Part shown: positions 11,590 through 23,683 of the stretch, piece after piece | Position numbering within the stretch: the first letter of the stretch is position 1 | Layout: each line of letters begins with the position of its first letter | NCBI GenBank assembly: GCA_922989275.2 | Contig: OV277874.1 | Coordinates: 19,146,154-19,210,153, forward strand | DNA: 64,000 nt | Origin: Gari tellinella | Taxonomy: Eukaryota > Mollusca > Bivalvia > Cardiida > Psammobiidae | Direction of reading: 5' to 3' | Program-made: the position numbers and the translations under genes | The notes under the pieces: model-generated | Databases searched by the model: none | Told to the model about the DNA's origin: nothing | The model's input: the letters and a program-made list of their open reading frames with translations, nothing else

Positions 11590-12267
11590 CTGGAAAAACC
11601 CACATCTATTCTTAGAAAGGTAAAAGTTGGAAAACCAACAAAACAATCTATGGCCAGAAGAATATAGGCTCCTTAACCGCTATAAGATACCCATCAAATT
11701 CTATAAATAGGAAATTTCTACAGTAAATAGCCCAACATTGCCGATTGTTAAAATTAAGCAGATGTGCAGCAAAAAGGTTCATTTACATTAAAATGCCTTT
11801 GATCACCTGGGCAACATTAAAATGATAAAGATGTTACTAAAAAGCAGCCTTAGTCTACAGTCTTTAAACCTTTCTCCGATAGCCTGTTTCTTTGTTTTGA
11901 AGGCAGGTGACACCTTAAAGCAGGTTGATAGTAATGCAGAATGCACCTTAATCCATTACCCTATAAATACACCTTTTTATGCCTTTAATTTATCCCTCCA
12001 CTGAAGAAAATAATTCCATTTTATACAATCATGAATATGTGTCATAAGATTTAGTTTCTGTACTCCAGCAGATTGTGGCTTAGGTGACCACTTAAAGCAG
12101 GCTGAAAGTAAGTAGAATGTGCCTTAAGGCATATTCTGCTTTACTTTCAACCTGCTTTAAGTAGTCATCTATCTTCAAAACTAGGAACAGGCTATTGGGT
12201 AATGGGTTTAGGCATATTCGGCTTTACTTCCAGCCTACATGTTATATGTAGCTATGAGGTAATGGAT

Positions 12268-12515
12268 TAACCCATTATCCTCTAAATACGCCTTTTTACA
12301 CCTTTTATTTATTGCTCCACTGAAGAAAATAGTTCCAATTTAAATAGTCAAAATATGGACCATAAGAAATATTTTCTATATCCTATCAGATGGTAGCTTA
12401 AAGCAGGCTGAAAGTAAAGCAGAATGCACCTTAAGGTGCATTCTGCTTTACTTTAAACCTGCTTTAAGTGGTCAACTATCTTTAATACTGGAAACAGGCT
12501 ATGGGGTAAGCGGTT
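12268..12515. mobile_element. MITE-A, full-length example
   Basis: Runs TTAACCCATTATCCTCTAAA to GCTATGGGGTAAGCGGTTAA. Internal stem AGCAGAATGCACC, loop TTAA, GGTGCATTCTGCT. Terminal CCC/GGG next to TTAA suggests piggyBac-type mobilisation (inference). Confidence 0.85.
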
Positions 12516-12678
12516 AAACAGTTTGACCAATCTACATAATCTGTATATAACATCAACGTTATAGATATCGTACTTATTGCTACCATATGCTATTAAAAAA
12601 CAACCTTTTTGCTGCAGTCTGACTGAGCTGGCTATTAAAATGCAGTGATGTTAAATATAGTTTTGTGGAGTTAAACCT

Positions 12679-12871
12679 CAGGGCTCCAGATTAGAGGGAG
12701 TATACTGAAAAAATTCAACATTTCCTTACTTATTTTGGCACCAAATCCTATGGTTTTACTGCTCATTAGAATCGTCCCAAAGAGACGATTCTAATGAGTA
12801 GTGACACCATAGATTTTAATGCAGAAATAAAGATTTTAGTTTTTGAAATACTCCCCTTATATGGAGCCCTG
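12679..12871. mobile_element. MITE-B
   Basis: Ends CAGGGCTCCAGATTAGAGGG and CTTATATGGAGCCCTG. Flanks GTTAAAC(C) and GTTAAACT give a 7-8 bp target duplication. Confidence 0.85.
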
Positions 12872-13297
12872 GTTAAACTTTATATAATATTAGAATATAT
12901 AAATGTAGATATTAATTAAACCAGTATAGCATGAATTTTCCTTGTTAAAAGTTATCATATCATAAGCAGTAGGATAAGGTACCATCAACCAGCCAATGAT
13001 AATAATAATCTATCTTGATCATAAACTCTAGCTTGCTTAACCCATTACCCCCATAAATACAGCAGGTTTAATTTAAAAATACCCATATTTCAAAGACAGA
13101 AATGTTAACTATACCCATTATAATTCTGTTTAATAAATACAATCTCACTTGAGCAAACAAACAATAAGACTGCCTAAGGCAGGGCAAATGTCATGCAGAA
13201 AGCATCTAAATGAAGCTTTCTGTATGACTTTTGCTCTGCATTAGCTATCTATCTTAAAGACCAACAATTATTCCAAGTGATGCTGATAAGAGAGTTA

Positions 13298-13543
13298 CAG
13301 TGGAGAATCTGTTATTCTTTCCCAATAAACGCGTTTACGATAAAACTATTATTTGCAGTGCAAACAGTTTGGAGCCAGATCAGACGCTGGGTAACCCGGC
13401 GTCTGATCAGGCTCCAAACTGTTTGCCACCAAGATAAACAAGAATTATCAGAATTGTCCAAAAGTTGTTCTTTTCTACGTTTTAGTGTTTTGCGTTTGCG
13501 TATATTTGCGTTTAAACGGGAAAGAATAACAGATTCTCCACTG
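13298..13543. mobile_element. MITE-D3
   Basis: TA at 13296-13297 and 13544-13545; ends CAGTGGAGAA and TTCTCCACTG; hairpin around GACGCTGGGTAACCCGGCGTC. Open frames on both strands here are hairpin mirror images. Confidence 0.88.
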
Positions 13544-13589
13544 TAACTCAAAGTTTATCAATACTGAGTATACAACTACAGTGACAAGA

Positions 13590-14870
13590 GCACCGCAGTG
13601 CGGCAAAATACGCCCGTCACGGCCGGCGGGTGTCAAAGTCGTCCAGACTCAGGCCGACTGGAAAAAGTCGCCCGGAGTGTAGGCCCGACTATCGATCTCA
13701 AAAAGACTATGCTGTAGTATTGCGATAGCTCAAGTACTATCCCGATAGTATTGCGATAGTCAAGAAAAAAGTTCTGGGTTTTTAAAAAAATGCCCATTTT
13801 TGACAATAAAGGGGGCATAACTCTGCTAAAAATAGTCGCCAACGTCTGAAATTTAACAGGAACCAAAATTCACAGGTGCCTTCCCTGTATGATTAGTAAG
13901 CTAAATATGAAATTTGGTTACAATAGACAAAATGTAAGTAAAATTATTATCAGGAAACAATATATTGTTAAAAAAATTGTGTGAAGGGGCATAACTCTGA
14001 AAATACAGAGTCAAACCAAAAACCCGTAATATATATTAAGTCACTTCATTCATTGTATCACCATATCAAATTTGAAATCAATTGAATCAAAAATAAAAAA
14101 GTTCTGTTTTTTTTTTTTAAAAATGCCCATTTTTGACAATAAAGGGGCATAACTCTGCTAAAAATAGTCGCCAACGTCTGAAACGCAAACTCGTCCGAAC
14201 TATTGTGGTATGGAATATTTGTAGGAAGTTTAATAAAAATCGGTCAATAAATGAAGGTGAGAGAGCGCTAAGAAGAAAAGTTAACGGACGAAGTGTGGCT
14301 TATTTTAAATTTTAAGGATGTAAAGGGGCATAACTCATAGAAAAATAATTTAACAGGAACCAAAATTCACAGGTGCCTTCCCTGCATGATGAGAAAGATC
14401 AATATGAAATTTGGTTACAATAGACAAAATGTAAGTAAAATTATTATCAAGAAACAATATATTGTTAAAAAAATTGTGTAAAGGGGCATAACTCTGAAAA
14501 TACGAAGTCAAACCAAAAACCCGTAATATATGTTAAGTAACTTCATTCATTGTATCACCATATCAAATTTGAAATAAATTGAATAATTAAAAAAAAAGTT
14601 CTGTTTTTTTTTTAAAAATGCCCATTTTTGACAATAAAGGGGCATAACTCTGCTAAAAATAGCCGCCAACGTCTGAAACGCGAACTCGTCCGAGCTATTG
14701 TGGTATGGAATATTTGTAGGAAGTTTAATCAAAATCGGTAAATAAATGAAGGTGAGAGAGCGCTAACAAGAAAAGTTAACGGACGGACGGACGTACGGAC
14801 GGACGTACGGACGGACGTACGGACAGCGCTGGGTATACCATAATACGACCGTCGATGACGGGCGTATAAA
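13590..14870. mobile_element. Pearl-like element with about 500-bp internal repeats
   Basis: Ends AATACGCCCGTCACGG and GATGACGGGCGTATAA form subterminal inverted repeats. The core repeats GGGGCATAACTCTGCTAAAA blocks (about 13790, 14145, 14638). A GGACGGACGTACGGAC microsatellite lies before the right end, the same plan as I1 and I2 but with different sequence. Confidence 0.75.
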
Positions 14871-15201
14871 AACCTCTCTATTACGACCACTAAAAAGAAA
14901 ACTAAATGACTGCATAAAAGGCAGGTGCTTTGATTCTATCTCGATGTACAACGCCATTGAATGCATGATTTGTAAAAATAGGCGTTTAACTAAATTATAT
15001 GTTTCAAGTGACAACTTAAAGCAAGGTGAAAGAGCTTTCTGTTTTACTTTCCCCTTGATTTAAGCAGTCACCTGTCTTAAACACTGGATAAATTAAGACA
15101 ATTTAGCGGTCTTAATAGAGAAGTTTTATTGAATATGAACTGGATACTTGTACTCATTAAGTTTAGACATAAAAGCTGAATAAATAGTTACACTTAAATC
15201 A

Positions 15202-15605
15202 GAGCTCCAGAAAAGGGGAGTAGTTCAATCATTAACCCTTAGCCCGCCAAATAAATTGTCGTCTGCTATATTTCTCGTCTGCTTCAAGTTCAAAGTGCTT
15301 CAAAGTTGCTCAAAATTGCTGAAAATGTTGTCCGAGTGTCAAACAGCTTGGATCCGGATGAGACGCCGAGTACTCGGCGTCTCATCCGGATCCAAGCTGT
15401 TTGCATATGGAGCTATAGTCGTGACTGGCAGGCTAAGGGTTAAAGTCTTTATTTCTGCATTACGGTAAACCCTATGGTGTTACTACTCATTAGAATCGTC
15501 TTTTCAAGATGGTTCTAATGAGTAGTCACACCATAGGATTTGGTGCTGAAATGAGTGAGAAAATGTTGGATGTGTTAAGTTTTACTCCCGCTTATCTTGA
15601 GCTCT
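15202..15605. mobile_element. MITE-B interrupted by MITE-F2
   Basis: A MITE-B (AGAGCTCCAGAAAAGGGGAG to GCTTATCTTGAGCTCTG) is split by MITE-F2 at 15236-15439. TTAA flanks the insert (15232-15235 and 15440-15443), so F inserts at TTAA and is younger than this B copy. Confidence 0.88.
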
Positions 15606-15721
15606 GCACTTTTCCTTCTGATTATTTCTAACAGTTACATGCGTCATTGAAGTTTGTCTTGTAATCTTTCAACACTAAGTACCTCTTTTGGGTTATAAAC
15701 TTCCATTGTGGATCAATTTAA

Positions 15722-15962
15722 CTCTTTGCTCCCTAAAACTTTAAATGAACAATTCCAGTTTCCATTTTAGTCTAGTCCATTTCTGACTTTTAAGGGTTGT
15801 TTTGTCAATGTTTGGCATTATGACAAACAGTGAAGACCCTGATCAGAGGGCTCCTTTCGGAGCCCTCTGATCTTGGTATTCACTGTTTGCATACGACAAG
15901 TGTACTATTCACATGTACACTGTTGAAAAGGATGCCTATATGCGGGACTAGGGTTCAAAGGG
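15722..15962. mobile_element. MITE-C2
   Basis: TTAA at 15718-15721 and 15963-15966; central AGTGAAGACCCTGATCAGAG hairpin with GGGCTCCTTTCGGAGCCC. Confidence 0.85.
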
Positions 15963-17535
15963 TTAATTACCAAAACATGAACCAGTCTACTTGGAATTCT
16001 GGGTTATTCAATAAATACTGCTCTATATTAACAAACAGTGTAGACCCTGATCAGAGGGTTCCTATAGGAGCCCTCTGATCTGGGTCTACACTGTTTGCAA
16101 ATGTAATGAGTATATTTTAAACAGATCCATGGCGTTGAAGTGTTTACATATTCACCCCTGGAACTTTCAATGGACAACTCCAACTTCTAATAGAGTCTAT
16201 TCCATTTTTCTTATCATTAAGGGTTATTTTTAACAATACATGTATATTGAAAATGACAAATAGTGCATACCCTGATCAGGGGTCTCCTGTAGGAGATCCC
16301 GCCCCCTCTGATCAGGGTGTACACTGGTTTCATAGGATAAGTGTACTCTTCCCAGGTACACTGTTTGTATGTGACAAGTATACTCATCGCTAGGGTTGAA
16401 TCATGAATGGTTAACACATTACCCCATAGCCTGTTTCTAGTATTGAGATAGGTGACCACTTAAAGCAGGTTAAAAGTAAAGCAGAATGTGCCTTAAGGCA
16501 CATTCTGCTTTACTTTCAACCTGCTTTAAGCTACTATCTGATATATAGATATATAGGATAAAGAAAATATTTCTTATGGTATTTATTCATAATTATAGAA
16601 TTATAGAAAAAGGAACCTTTTTTTCAGTGGATGAATAATTTCAAGGCGTAAAAAGGCATATTTATGGGGGAATGGGTTAAAACATTTCCAGCCACGTATC
16701 CAACCCCTTCATGGCCTTACCCAGAGAACACTGTTTATATAAGACGCCAAGTAACTTGGTAGATGATCGGGATCCAAACTGTTTGACACTCAATATGATA
16801 TTACTTTGACCAATTTACCTAAATTTTAAATTTTTGCGAAAGAAAAGCTGACAGAAAACTGATTTGATTCATTATAATTTTACGTTGATTTCTAAGTATT
16901 TCATTCATATCTTAACCCATTACCCCATAACTATGCCTTTTTATGCCTTTTATTTATTCTTCCACTGAAGAAAATAGTTCCACTTGATACAGTCATGGAT
17001 AGATGTATCATAAGAAATATTTTTCTATATTCTAGCAGATGGTAGCTTAAAGCAGGCTGAAAGTAAAGCAGAATGTGCCTTAAGGCGCATTCTGCTTTAC
17101 TTTCAACCTGCTTTAAGTAGTAACTTCTCTTCAAAACTAGAAACAGGCTATGGGGTAATGGGTCCAATTGAGGCAGTAAAGGGGTTAGATCTTTCTTCCA
17201 TTTTATGTTCAAAGGTGCAATTGCATTAAATGAAATGATGAGAAAATTAGATCAGTCATTCTCACAATTTGAACCCAAATTTCCCACTTCAAAATAAAAT
17301 CTCATTTGCTTCAAAGGCAAAGATGTGGGAGGAGGATAGAACAGCCAAAATTCCCACTTGCATCATAGGACAGGAGGAGGGAGGAAAATGGAACAGCCGA
17401 TGCCACTGATGGAGAAAATGATCCACCCATACACCTTTCAAACCATTCAAATCTTGAATACAAGTACAACACATCCTCTCTGTAACTCTATTTCTAGTTT
17501 TGAAGACATATAAAGACCTTTGATTTATTCCTTAA

Positions 17536-17777
17536 CTCTTTCCTCCCAGAAACTTTAAATGGAAAATTCCAGTTTCGATTTTTGTCTAGTCCATTTCTGG
17601 CTTTTAAGAGTTGTTTTTGTCAACTTTGGCATTACTGACAAACAGTGAAGACCCTGATCAGAGGGCTCCTTTCAGAGCCCTCTGATCTGGGCCTTCACTG
17701 TTTGCACAGGACAAGTGTATTATTCACATGTACACTGTTTGAAATGACGCCTATATGCGGGACTAGGGTTCAAAGAG
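17536..17777. mobile_element. MITE-C3
   Basis: TTAA at 17532-17535 and 17778-17781; same ends and hairpin as C1 and C2. Confidence 0.85.
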
Positions 17778-17803
17778 TTAATTAAAGAATTGCTTACAAA
17801 ATG

Positions 17804-17915
17804 TTTGAGATGAGTCTTAAGATCATTTTTAAGCTTTTGAAAGGTCAGATTTGAGCATTCTGCTCAAATCTGACCTATCAAAAGCTTGAAAATGATCTTA
17901 AGACTCATCTCAAAA
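17804..17915. repeat. Long imperfect hairpin
   Basis: Arms starting TTGAGATGAGTCTTAAGATC pair over about 50 bp around ATTTGAGCATTCTGCTCAAAT. A related, shorter hairpin is at 18508-18582. Confidence 0.8.
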
Positions 17916-18132
17916 TGCTTTTAGGCATGAGCCTTTATTGAGCATGAGAAGGATTTGTAGTTTACCACAAACAGGTACCCTGGATGACAATCGATTCCAT
18001 GTATCAATAGATTAATCAATCTTAGACCCATCCACAATTTAAACCCGTTGCCATGACAACACTCTCACCCAAATCTACAGTATATTAACCAACTAAACAT
18101 CTCCCACCACAAACTCTAGTTTTTGACCTCAC

Positions 18133-18177
18133 CTAGGTTGAATGATTTGAGAGTAGCGTTGTGGACGATCCCGTGCC
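18133..18177 (-). CDS. TJP1: ZO exon E25: 45-bp micro-exon
   Basis: Encodes ARDRPQRYSQIIQP plus split Arg codons at both ends. Supported by acceptor TGTTTTTAG, donor GTGAGG at 18127-18132, and phases 2 in and 2 out that match E24 and E26. It is divisible by three and could be skipped without frame loss, so it is a candidate alternative exon. Small size keeps confidence moderate. Confidence 0.75.
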   Translation of the reverse strand, partial: GTGSSTTLLSNHST

Positions 18178-19623
18178 CTAAAAACATTCAATAATACTTA
18201 CAAAGTTACGTTCACCCCTCCACATACTAGCAGCATAATATATACCGACACTTATTGAACGCTGTCTGATCAGATTTTAACTATTGTGGGTTATTAGACC
18301 TGTTCCCTTGCGACAACTTTTAGTAACCAGTCTACTTGGAATTCTGGGTAGTTTAATAAATACTGCTTTAAATTAGCAAACAATGTAGACCCTGATCAGA
18401 GGCTCCTAAAGGAGTCCTCTGATCAGGCTCTACACTGTTTGTAACTGTAATAAGTGTATTTTTTAAACAGGTCCATGGAGTTGAAAGATTTCAGGATATA
18501 TAGCATCTGAGTTGAGTCTTGAGATCTTTCTCAAGCATATGATTGGTCAGATGCTTGAGAACATTCTCAGACTCGTCTCAAATGCTTTATAAACAGGGAC
18601 CAACTGCTTGTAAAGGATGAGTTTACTTGTTGCTAGGGTCCCAATTGGTTAATGAAAAACTCTGAAATTTTCAGCAACATTATGTCTAATGTAGAATCTA
18701 CAAACGATAAACAGCTAGAAAGCCAAAAGCTTGGATCAATACAGAAAATAGCTACATGTTTTATCTGCTACAAAATGCCAGTGAGCTTACTGAAATGCAA
18801 GCTGTAAAGCAGTACCCCACCCACTCTATGTATTTAAAGAGCTCCAGGTAAGGGTCCGTGAATTTTTTTCATATTTTCAACATTTTTTTCATCTAAATCG
18901 CCACAAAACACTATGATGTGCCACTAAAAACTATGATGTGCTTTTACATTAGGAATGTCTCTTTGAGATGATTCTAATGTATAGTCACACCAGGGCTCCA
19001 GCTAAGGGGAGTATTTCAAAAAACTAAAATCTTTATTTCTGCATTAAATGCTATGGTGTCACTACTCATTATGAGACGATTCTAATGAGTAGTAACACCA
19101 TAGGATTTGGTGCTGAAATGAGTGAGTTTATGTTGGATTTGATCTGTTTACTCCCTCTTATCTGGAGCCCTGGTCACACCTAAGGGTTTGGTGGAGTTAT
19201 AATAAAGTATTTGAAATAACTCTCCTTACCGAGTAGAGCTAAGGACTTAATGTGATGTGTTTCTATAAGTACCACAAAATCAACTAATCTCTAATTATAG
19301 AAACGACTCAAGCGAGTCGTCTAAACTTTGCAAAATAAAGTGCAAATGCTAAACCAAAAAAATATTTATGAATGTGCTAAAAAGTGAAGAAATAAAAAAA
19401 AAAGCTAAATAAACTAGTGAAGGGTTTCAATATGCAAATGAAACTTTTGAAAGTCCCTAAATAAACCAGTGAAGGCTTTCAATTTGTAAATGAAACTCTT
19501 GAACGCCCCTGTGCCAGGGTCTCAAATTCTGCTTGGCAATCAATGCCCCCTTAGGAACCTCCACACTTTCTGCGTGGCAACCAATGCCCCCTTAGGAACC
19601 TCCACCATTTCTGCATCTCTCAC
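18178..19623. other. Intron E24-E25 contents
   Basis: Holds hairpin elements near 18340-18600, MITE-B nested in a diverged MITE-B (18840-19225), an unremarkable AT-rich part, and two tandem two-copy repeats at about 19396-19500 and 19535-19605. Confidence 0.7.
18991..19172. mobile_element. MITE-B nested inside a diverged MITE-B
   Basis: Inner element CAGGGCTCCAGCTAAGGGGA to CTTATCTGGAGCCCTG. The outer element runs GAGCTCCAGGTAAGG (18840) to CTCTCCTTACCGAGTAGAGC. GTCACAC borders both sides of the inner copy. Confidence 0.8.
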
Positions 19624-19968
19624 CTGGGCCTATCTTGTGGACTGCCATACGCTTGCTTTTCTCTTTCTTCTCTCATTTTCATCAGCTCGGAGTGATCCAT
19701 ATACATTTGATTCATAAAGGAGCGGCCATTTTGATTAAATTGCTGGTTCCCATCTCTGTAATCTAGGCTCCTGCTGCCTGGTCTCTGCATGTGACTGGTT
19801 GGCTGCTTCCTTGGAGCTACCCACTCATAAGGATCTTCTTGTTTGTAGTGATCCGGAACGGGCACCGACGGGTCACCATAGTGATCTGTCTCATTTGGAA
19901 AACTTTTGTATTTATTGCCTCTCTCAGGTAATGCTGTATATTGGTTCCCATCCCTATATTCATAACCC
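19624..19968 (-). CDS. TJP1: ZO exon E24: longest tail exon (345 bp)
   Basis: Encodes GYEYRDGNQYTALPERGNKY, then DHYKQEDPYEWVAPRKQPTS, RSLDYRDGNQQFNQNGRSFM and ELMKMREEREKQAYGSPQDR. The motif (E/D)YRDGNQ occurs twice, about 75 residues apart, suggesting an internal repeat. The MREEREKQ stretch is likely helical. Acceptor TTCTATTTGCAG; donor GTGAGA at 19618-19623. The donor is followed by a short two-copy repeat containing ATGCCCCCTTAGG. Confidence 0.93.
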
Positions 19969-20049
19969 CTGCAAATAGAAGAAAAATAAAATCTAGGTGT
20001 ATGGAGAATACGTTATTCTTTCCCATTTAAATGCAAACACAGTGCAATA

Positions 20050-20693
20050 CAAGACTGCGTGTTCAATAAACGCTTATGCCCCCGGTGGCATCCTTGACAA
20101 TATATTCTGAATCTTTTCTAAGTCTAAATTAGGTCAAGGTCAATGTCAAACTGAGCTTGGGTATTACTGGTGGGTTGGTAATGGTCCAAGGCAATAACTG
20201 TATAAGTATAGAAGCATTGTAGTAAGTAGTGTTGAAGCTAGACGAAACGGTAAAATCTAGTTAACCAAGAAATAGCCAATTCAAAATATTCTAAGTCCAA
20301 ATTAGGTCAAGGTCAAGGTCAAAATCAAGGTTGGGTGATATTGGTGGATAGGGAATGGTTCAAGGCAACAACTGTATAAGTATCCAAGCATTGTAGTAAG
20401 CGGTGTTGATGCCAGACGAAAGGGTAAAATCTAGTTAACCAAGAAATAGCCCATTCAAAGTATTCTAAGTCCAAATTAGGTCAAGGTCAAGGTCAAAATC
20501 AAAGTTGGGTATTATTGGTGGCTAGGGAATGGTCCAAGGCAACAACTGTATAAGTATCTAAGCATTTAAATAAGCGGTGTTGATGCTAGACGAAACGGTA
20601 AAATCTACTTAACCTGGTTACGGATGGACGGACGGACGGACAGGACGATTACTATATGCTCCCGCATCTGTCGATGCCGGGGGCATAAAAATG
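20050..20693. mobile_element. Pearl-like element I2
   Basis: Same ends and lead (AAGACTGCGT, CGCTTATGCCCCCGGTGGC) as I1 but one fewer 174-bp core unit. The GGACGGACGGAC tract and GATGCCGGGGGCATAA close it. Confidence 0.8.
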
Positions 20694-21430
20694 AAGAAAA
20701 TGACAATTTTTACATTTTTCATGATTTATTTAATTTGAGTGGCAAACAGTTTCGAGACTGATCAGACGCCAGGTTACCAGCTAGCATCTGATCTGGCTCC
20801 AAACTGCAGGGCTGCCATTTCTCCTGAATTTTCCTGAATTTCCGGATTTTTACCCAGTACTTAGAATATGGTAGCTTAAAGCAGGCTGAAAGTAAAGCAG
20901 AATGCGCCATAAGGCGCATTCTGCTTTACTTACAGTCTGCTTTAAGAAGTCACGTGTCAATAAAACTAGAAACAGGCTATAGGGTAAAGGTACGATTCGT
21001 AAAATCTCACTTTGAAAAATGTAAATTTGAAAATCTTAGGATTTTTCATGCCGACTTATGGCAGCCCTGATACTGTTTGCAATAGACAAAACAGTTATAG
21101 CGAAAACACGTTTTTTGGGAAAGAAAATCGTCTTCCCCACTGTAACCCTTTCCCCAATCGGTTGTTTTCAGATTTTAACCCATTATCTCATAAATACGCA
21201 TTTTTACGGCTGAAATTTATAAAAATAAGTTCCACATTACAGTCATGAATATGCACCATGAGAAATATTTTCTATAGTCTAGCAGATGGTAGCTTAAAGC
21301 TGACTGAAAGTAAAGCAGAATGCACTTAAAGGAACAAGCTGAGCAACCACCTGTCCGAACTCTTTACCCAGTAGTTAGTTTCTAGTTTTAAAGACAGATG
21401 GCCAATTAAAACAGGTTATCATCTGCTTAA

Positions 21431-21674
21431 ACTCTTTCCTCCCTGAAACTATAAATGGACAATTCCAGTTTCGATTATAGTGTAGTCCATTTCTGACTTT
21501 TAAGGGTTGTTTTTGTCAATATTTTGCATTTTGACAAACAGTGAAGACCCAGATCAGAGGGCTCCTTAAGGAGCCCTCTGATCTGGGTCTTCACTGTTTG
21601 CATAGGACAAGTGTACTATTCACATGTACACTGTTTGAAAAGGACGCCAATATGCGGCACTAGGGTTCAAAGGG
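21431..21674. mobile_element. MITE-C4
   Basis: TTAA at 21427-21430 and 21675-21678. Stem AGTGAAGACCCAGATCAGAG around GGGCTCCTTAAGGAGCCC. Confidence 0.85.
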
Positions 21675-22707
21675 TTAAGCTACCATCTAGAAAGATACTG
21701 GAAATGCCTTTTGCTTTTATGATTATTCGGGACTACTTTCCTTAGTGTAGAAATAACAAGAGACCCGTGGGAGAAGTGTCCAAGCTTAAGCTTTTCCTCC
21801 TAAGAGAGCGTCTTAGAACATCTCTACCTACTCTTAACCCATTACCCCATAAATATGCCTTTTTACGCCTCTAATTTATTGTCCGATTTTTATGAACTGT
21901 CCGAGTTATTTTTAGAACAGAATAGTTCATAATGGTAAATAGATAACAGGGTAACATCGGATCTGTGTAGTCGTACAGATTCCAACTTGAGATAAGCATG
22001 ATCCTCGTGCAGCACAAGACAGCTGCGCTAATTTTACTGGTATGTTATTCATTCTCAATAAACATGTTTATGCTAAAACTATTATGTCCATTGCAAACAG
22101 ATTGGAGCAAGATCAGACCTGTTTGCCACCCAGATTAAAAAGATAAAATTATTTTTCTACAGTTTTGTGCATTGTGTTTGCGTTTATTTGGGAAAAAATA
22201 ATGTATTTTCTACTGTACATTATGCACAATAAATACAGCTTTCCGTATCCCTGACTGACTTTACGGTGATCATCCCTTTTAAAATTTTAGAATGTCCCAA
22301 TCTATAATTTAACAGGTCAGAAGAAAACACTTATATCCTTCCACTGGAGAAAAAAGTTCCAATTTATACAGTTATGAATATAACATTAGAAATAATTTCT
22401 ATATTCTAGCAACTGGTAGCTTAAAGCAAGCTGAAAGTAAAGCAGAATGTGCCTAAAGGTGCATTCTGCTTTACTTTAAGTCTGCTTTTAAGTGGTGACC
22501 TATCTTCAATACTAGTAACTATAGGAGCCCTCTGATCAGGGTCTTCACTGTTTGATACTTTCATTGTTTTTTGTTGTCACATCAAAAATGTAACAGTAGA
22601 CTGGTTCAAATTGCCTGTACTAGAAGAGTCCAAAAGGATAATAAATACCCACAAGAGGTTTTGTCATGACACGACCCATATATTTGTTCAGCATGTGATG
22701 AGATATA

Positions 22708-22935
22708 CCGTGGAGAATCTGTTATTCTTTCCCAATAAACGCGTTTACACTAAAACTATTATTTGCAGTGCAAACAGTTTGGAGCCAGATCAGATGCCGG
22801 GTAACCCGGCGTCTGATCAGGCTCCAAACTGTTTGCCACCAAGATAAACAAGAATTATCAGAATTGTCCAAAAGTTGTTCTTTTCTATGTTTTAGTGCTT
22901 TGCGTTTGCGTACGTTTGCGTTTAAACGGGAAAGG
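22708..22935. mobile_element. MITE-D4, 3' truncated
   Basis: Starts CCGTGGAGAATCTG after TA and stops after GTTTAAACGGGAAAGG without its CACTGTA end, about 37 bp from the E23 donor. Confidence 0.8.
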
Positions 22936-22972
22936 TTAAATACCCGGTAAGGAGTTTTTGATTTTTAATTAC

Positions 22973-23188
22973 CTCAAGTTGGCCCCGTCAAACTGCCTCA
23001 GCTTTTGGTCATCTGGCTCGATACCTCGGTCCTTCAGGTTGTAAGTCTTTATAGGGACTGGGGGAGGTTCCTTCCGTTTAGCCCGTGGGTCAACACCTCC
23101 TGGGCTCATGCTGTTAGGCTCCATGCCTGATGTCTGGTTACCGCCCATGGGCGGAGACTTGGTGGTGTTAGCTCCGCCTTTGTCTCCT
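22973..23188 (-). CDS. TJP1: ZO exon E23: Pro-rich tail segment
   Basis: Encodes GDKGGANTTKSPPMGGNQTS, then GMEPNSMSPGGVDPRAKRKE, PPPVPIKTYNLKDRG and IEPDDQKLRQFDGANL. KRKEPPPVPIK is a candidate SH3-binding proline motif. Acceptor TTAATTTTCAG; donor GTAATT at 22967-22972. A truncated MITE-D copy ends about 37 bp past the donor. Confidence 0.92.
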
Positions 23189-23683
23189 CTGAAAATTAAG
23201 GCGGGGTTTTGGTACTGATATATACTAGGAAGCAAGGTGTTATCATGCGTGGAATACAGGTAAATATGTCTGCCTTGTTCTGTTTACAGTGTTTTTATTT
23301 AACCTATTACCCCATAAATATGCCTTATTATGATTTTTAATTTAGTTTTCCACTGAACTGATTGAGTAGGGTTTTACAGCAACGTGATACATAAAATGGT
23401 CATATGGCACTGAATTTCTCTGCTGAAAAAATGGTTTCACTCTAGCAGATAGTAGATTAAAGTCAATCTGATAGTGCATTGCTGTAATCTTCAATACAAA
23501 ACAGGCTTTGGGGTCAAGGGTCAACCTTTCCCGTGCTAATGGCATATATTGTCAGTTTTGGAAAACAGTGCAGACAATAATCAGATGGCTCCTATCGAAG
23601 CTGTCCGATCAGGGTCTGCTCTGTTTTCTTTAACCCTTTCCCCCATAGAAATGCCTTTTAGCGCATTTAACTTATTCCTCCAT

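Larger units (their letters stand above)
11590..18132. other. Intron E25-E26 contents
   Basis: The largest repeat-filled intron. Compound MITE-A (11865-12240) and MITE-A (12268-12515), MITE-B (12679-12871), MITE-D3, pearl-like element (13590-14870), MITE-B carrying MITE-F2 (15202-15605), MITE-C2, hairpins near 16020-16110 and 16255-16330, MITE-A (16410-16680, 16913-17163), MITE-C3 and a long hairpin at 17804-17915. No exon found. Confidence 0.7.
19969..22972. other. Intron E23-E24 contents
   Basis: Contains pearl-like I2 (20050-20693), MITE-A fragments (20817-20995 and 21174-21360), MITE-C4, a degenerate MITE-D (22040-22215), a MITE-A fragment (22330-22520) and MITE-D4. No exon found. Confidence 0.7.

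Noticed and set aside
11590..11606. Alternative E26 acceptor at TAAGAATAG
   Set aside because: It would leave the wrong phase after E25; the GTTTTTCCAG acceptor keeps the frame.
13277..13551. Overlapping open frames on both strands
   Set aside because: Both are translations of the MITE-D3 hairpin; the same peptides recur at 22.8 and 49.6 kb.
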